DNA of 7,880 bases from Thioalkalivibrio sp. GTDB lineage: Bacteria > Pseudomonadota > Gammaproteobacteria > SpSt-1174. The stretch's first letter is position 1, and every line of letters starts with the position of its first letter. Positions 5,426-7,880 of the stretch are shown piece by piece. The notes under the pieces were generated by a model. The model was not told the DNA's origin and did not search any database. It worked only from the letters and a program-made list of their open reading frames with translations. The stretch lies in contig DSBO01000215.1 of the NCBI GenBank assembly GCA_011046015.1, positions 1-7,880 on the forward strand, in the 5' to 3' direction. The translations under genes and the position numbers were made by a program.

Positions 5426-6904
5426 ATGTACGAAACGATACGCAGAGACTGGTTCGGCAACATCCGCGGCGACCTGATCGCCGGCATCGTCGTGGCCCTG
5501 GCCCTGATCCCGGAGGCCATCGCCTTTTCCATCATCGCCGGACTGGACCCCAAGGTCGGGCTCTACGCCTCCTTCGCCGTCGCCGTGATCATCGCCTTCA
5601 CCGGCGGGCGGCCGGGCATGATCTCGGCGGCCACCGCCGCCATGGCCGTGCTCATGGTCACGCTGGTCAAGGAACACGGCCTGGAATACCTGCTGGCCGC
5701 CACCCTGCTCACCGGCGTGATCCAGATCGTCTTCGGCTTCCTCAAACTCGGCTCGCTGATGCGCTTCGTCTCCCGCTCGGTGATGACAGGCTTCGTCAAC
5801 GCCCTGGCCATCCTCATCTTCATGGCCCAGCTGCCCGAGCTCACCAACGTCACCTGGCACGTCTATGCCATGACGGCCGCCGGCCTTGGCATCATCTACC
5901 TGCTGCCCATGGTGACCAAGGCCATCCCCTCGCCGCTGGTCACCATCGTCGTGCTCACCGTGATCGCCATCGTCTTCAATATTGACGTGCGCACCGTGGG
6001 CGACATGGGCGAGCTGCCGGACACCCTGCCGGTATTCCTCTGGCCCGACGTGCCACTGAATTTCGAAACCCTGGCCATCATCTTCCCGTATTCGCTGTCG
6101 CTGGCCATCGTCGGCCTGCTGGAGTCGCTGATGACGGCAAGCATCATCGACGACCTCACCGACAGCAAGAGCGACAAGAACCGCGAGTGCAAGGGCCAGG
6201 GCATTGCCAACATCGGTTCCGGCCTCATCGGCGGCATGGCCGGCTGCGCCATGATCGGCCAGTCGGTGATCAACGTGAAATCGGGCGGCCGCGGGCGGCT
6301 CTCCAGCTTCGCTGCTGGCGTTTATCTGCTCATCATGGTGGTCTTCCTCGACACCTGGGTGGCCCAGATCCCGATGGCGGCACTGGTGGCCGTCATGATC
6401 ATGGTGTCGATCGGTACCTTCAGCTGGAACTCCCTGCTGGACATGAAAAAGCACCCCCCGAGCACCACCATCGTCATGGTGATGACGGTCATCGTGGTTG
6501 TCGCCACTCACAACCTCGCCTTTGGCGTCCTCACCGGGGTGCTGCTGGCCTCGCTGTTCTTCGCCAACAAGGTGGGGCAGTACAAGTACGTGGTCTCGAA
6601 GCTCTCCGAGGACGGCACGACCCGCAGCTACCGCGTGGTGGGTCAGGTATTCTTCGCCTCGGCCGACAAGTTCATCGAGTTCTTTGACTTCAAGGAGGCG
6701 ATCGACAAGGTTGTCATCGACCTCACCGATGCCCATTTCTGGGACATCACCGCCGTGGCCGCGCTGGACCGCGTCGTGATCAAGTTCCGCCGCGAGGGCA
6801 CCGAGGTGGAGATCATCGGCCTGAATGAAGCGAGCGCCACCATCGTCGACCGCTTTGCGGTGCATGACAAACCCGACGCAGTTGATAAACTGATGGGCCA
6901 CTGA
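5426..6904 (+). CDS. SulP-family inorganic anion transporter with STAS domain
   Basis: The 492-residue inner-membrane protein belongs to SulP/SLC26, which carries sulfate, bicarbonate or related anions by cation symport or exchange. Residues 16-380 contain the hydrophobic membrane domain: the SulP signature IPEAIAFSIIAGLDPKVGLY (28-47), the GGRPGMISAATAAMAV stretch (60-75), SRSVMTGFVNALAILIF (117-133), SLAIVGLLESLMTASIIDDL (225-244), the polar GMAGCAMIGQSVINVKSGGR segment (270-289), and further hydrophobic helices to about 380. Residues about 401-490 form a STAS domain (VVIDLTDAHFWDITAVAALD, 429-448, keeping the conserved Asp-x-Thr element). It is compact next to roughly 550-600 residues for many SulP proteins, but short STAS-containing relatives are known. 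Substrate cannot be read from sequence; bicarbonate and sulfate are both possible. The N-terminus from ATG 5426 (MYETIRRDWFGNIRGD) fits the family; starting at 5390 would give 504 residues. uspA follows after 13 bp. Confidence 0.93.
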   Translation: MYETIRRDWFGNIRGDLIAGIVVALALIPEAIAFSIIAGLDPKVGLYASFAVAVIIAFTGGRPGMISAATAAMAVLMVTLVKEHGLEYLLAATLLTGVIQIVFGFLKLGSLMRFVSRSVMTGFVNALAILIFMAQLPELTNVTWHVYAMTAAGLGIIYLLPMVTKAIPSPLVTIVVLTVIAIVFNIDVRTVGDMGELPDTLPVFLWPDVPLNFETLAIIFPYSLSLAIVGLLESLMTASIIDDLTDSKSDKNRECKGQGIANIGSGLIGGMAGCAMIGQSVINVKSGGRGRLSSFAAGVYLLIMVVFLDTWVAQIPMAALVAVMIMVSIGTFSWNSLLDMKKHPPSTTIVMVMTVIVVVATHNLAFGVLTGVLLASLFFANKVGQYKYVVSKLSEDGTTRSYRVVGQVFFASADKFIEFFDFKEAIDKVVIDLTDAHFWDITAVAALDRVVIKFRREGTEVEIIGLNEASATIVDRFAVHDKPDAVDKLMGH

Positions 6905-6910
6905 GGAGGA
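6904..6910 (+). promoter_or_regulatory. Near-consensus Shine-Dalgarno of the universal stress gene
   Basis: AGGAGGA begins on the last base of the sulP stop and lies 7 nt before ATG 6918, followed by an A-rich spacer. It predicts strong translation of the stress protein relative to the transporter on the shared transcript. Confidence 0.6.
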
Positions 6911-6917
6911 TATAAAA

Positions 6918-7772
6918 ATGACGAACGTGATCGCCTGTATCGACGGCTCCACCGCCTCGCCCGCCGTCTGCGACTACGCCGCCTGGAGCAGCCGGCAGAT
7001 GGACGCCCCACTGGTGCTGCTGCACGTACTGGACAAGAGCGAGTTTCCGAGCGGCAAACGCAACCTGAGCGGCAACCTTACCTTCGGCAACCGCGAAAGC
7101 CTGCTCAACGAACTGGCCGAGCTAGACGCCCAGCGCAACAAGATCGCGCTGGAACAGGGCCGGTTGATGCTGGAAGAGGCCTACGACCGCGTGAAGGCCG
7201 CCGGCGTGGCCGAGGCCGACCGCCGCCAGCGCCATGGCGACCTGCTCGAAACCCTGGTGAAAATGCAGGAAGAGACCCGCCTTCTGGTGCTGGGCAAGGA
7301 AGGCGAGCATACCGACAGCCTCGGCGAGCACATCGGCAGCAACGTCGAGAGCGTGGTGCGCACCGTGCAGCGTCCGGTACTCGTCACCACCACCGAATAC
7401 ACCGAACCGCGACGCATCATGATCGCCTTCGACGGCAGCGCCACCACCCGCAAGTGCGTGGAGATGGTCGCCGGCAGCCCGCTGTTCAAGGGCCTGCCCG
7501 TGCACGTCGTCATGGTCGGTGACGACAAGCCAGACACCCGCTCCCAGCTCGACTGGGCCAGCGAGACCCTGGCCGCCGCCGGCTTCGAGGCCCCGGCCAG
7601 CATCCAGGCCGGCGACGTCGAGACCGTGCTCTGCAACTACCGCAAGGAACATGACATCAACCTCATCGTCATGGGCGCCTACGGTCACTCCCGCATCCGC
7701 CAGTTCCTCGTCGGCAGCACCACCGCCAACGTCGTAAGGCATGCGCATGTACCGGTGTTGCTTCTGCGTTAG
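6918..7772 (+). CDS. Tandem-domain universal stress protein (UspA family)
   Basis: The 284-residue soluble protein holds two Usp folds. Domain 1 spans about 1-160, starting NVIACIDGS and ending RPVLVTTTE; domain 2 spans about 165-284, starting RRIMIAFDGSATT and ending VPVLLLR. Domain 2 has the textbook nucleotide-binding motif G-2x-G-9x-G-S/T: G253-AY-G256, nine residues, then G266-S267-T268. Domain 1 has a variant with ten residues between the second and third glycine (G126-KE-G129, then G140-S141-N). An Asp lies in each first strand (D9, D172), as in ATP-binding members. The insert at 40-80 is helical and charged. It is 13 bp behind sulP in the same direction, so it probably acts as a nucleotide-sensing partner or co-regulated stress factor; a direct regulatory role on the transporter is inference. 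Codon use is strongly GC-biased like sulP. Confidence 0.93.
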   Translation: MTNVIACIDGSTASPAVCDYAAWSSRQMDAPLVLLHVLDKSEFPSGKRNLSGNLTFGNRESLLNELAELDAQRNKIALEQGRLMLEEAYDRVKAAGVAEADRRQRHGDLLETLVKMQEETRLLVLGKEGEHTDSLGEHIGSNVESVVRTVQRPVLVTTTEYTEPRRIMIAFDGSATTRKCVEMVAGSPLFKGLPVHVVMVGDDKPDTRSQLDWASETLAAAGFEAPASIQAGDVETVLCNYRKEHDINLIVMGAYGHSRIRQFLVGSTTANVVRHAHVPVLLLR

Positions 7773-7841
7773 GCGTCAGGTGTCAGGTGTCAGGTGTCAG
7801 GTGTCAGGTGTCAGGCGTCAGGCGTCAGGCGTCAGGCGTGA
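7772..7841 (+). repeat. Heptanucleotide tandem repeat GGYGTCA, nine perfect units plus a degenerate tenth
   Basis: Units start at 7772, 7779, 7786, 7793, 7800, 7807, 7814, 7821 and 7828; the third base runs C,T,T,T,T,T,C,C,C. A tenth unit at 7835-7841 is GGCGTGA, one mismatch. The first unit shares its first base with the last base of the uspA TAG stop. There is no dyad symmetry, so it is not a hairpin terminator. The blocks of identical variants suggest growth by slippage or unequal exchange. Confidence 0.95.
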
Positions 7842-7880
7842 AACGGTGCATCAAGGGCGAACCGGCGGCGCATGCCGGCA

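Noticed and set aside
5285..6952. A 555-codon open frame antisense to sulP, rich in His, Asp and Gly
   Set aside because: It mirrors the strongly GC-biased codons of sulP, has implausible composition with no domain, and covers a well-supported transporter gene.
7772..7841. Possible CRISPR array or transcription terminator
   Set aside because: Units are 7 bp with no spacers and no dyad symmetry, so it is a simple tandem repeat.
7862..7878. Inverted repeat CCGGC...GCCGG as a terminator for uspA
   Set aside because: The stem is only 5 bp, has no following T run and lies at the window edge; such matches are frequent in GC-rich DNA.

Overview
The window is GC-rich bacterial DNA. The divergent layout, the SulP/UspA pair and the general protein style suggest a gammaproteobacterium, possibly from a saline or alkaline habitat. 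That assignment rests on remembered family resemblance, not on a marker gene.

Left two thirds (about 60-4979, minus strand): one tightly packed, co-directional operon encoding part of a phage-tail-like contractile injection system (CIS) of the Afp/PVC (eCIS) kind. In transcription order it holds a Pvc16/DUF4255-family cap-type protein (4296-4979), a tail sheath (3077-4294), a gp19-like tail tube (2613-3047), a 387-residue unrecognised low-complexity protein in the position of Afp6 (1453-2616), an Afp7/Pvc7-like hub protein with a C-terminal LysM domain (722-1465), and a GpD/VgrG-like spike protein (60-722). The spike frame stops after about 220 residues, well short of a full spike. Junctions are 1- and 29-bp gaps, an ATGA overlap, a 13-bp overlap and a TGATG overlap, so translation is probably coupled. 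The rest of the machine (gp25-like wedge, PAAR tip, large baseplate proteins, tape measure, AAA+ ATPase) is not visible and would be expected to the left if the cluster is complete.

Middle (4980-5425): a 446-bp divergent intergenic region. It has a good sigma70-like promoter candidate facing the CIS operon and only a weak candidate facing right.

Right (5426-7772, plus strand): a two-gene operon with a compact SulP-family anion transporter with a C-terminal STAS domain, followed 13 bp later by a tandem-domain universal stress protein behind a very strong Shine-Dalgarno sequence. These genes have strongly biased GC-ending codons, unlike the more mixed CIS genes.

Right edge (7772-7880): a 7-bp tandem repeat, nine perfect GGYGTCA units beginning on the last base of the uspA stop codon, then about 40 bp with nothing recognisable.

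The CIS genes would build a contractile sheath around a rigid tube with a spike at its base. The transporter and stress protein look like an unrelated housekeeping or osmotic/bicarbonate-type unit that happens to sit next to it. The points most worth a second look are the 387-residue protein in the Afp6 slot and the interrupted spike gene.
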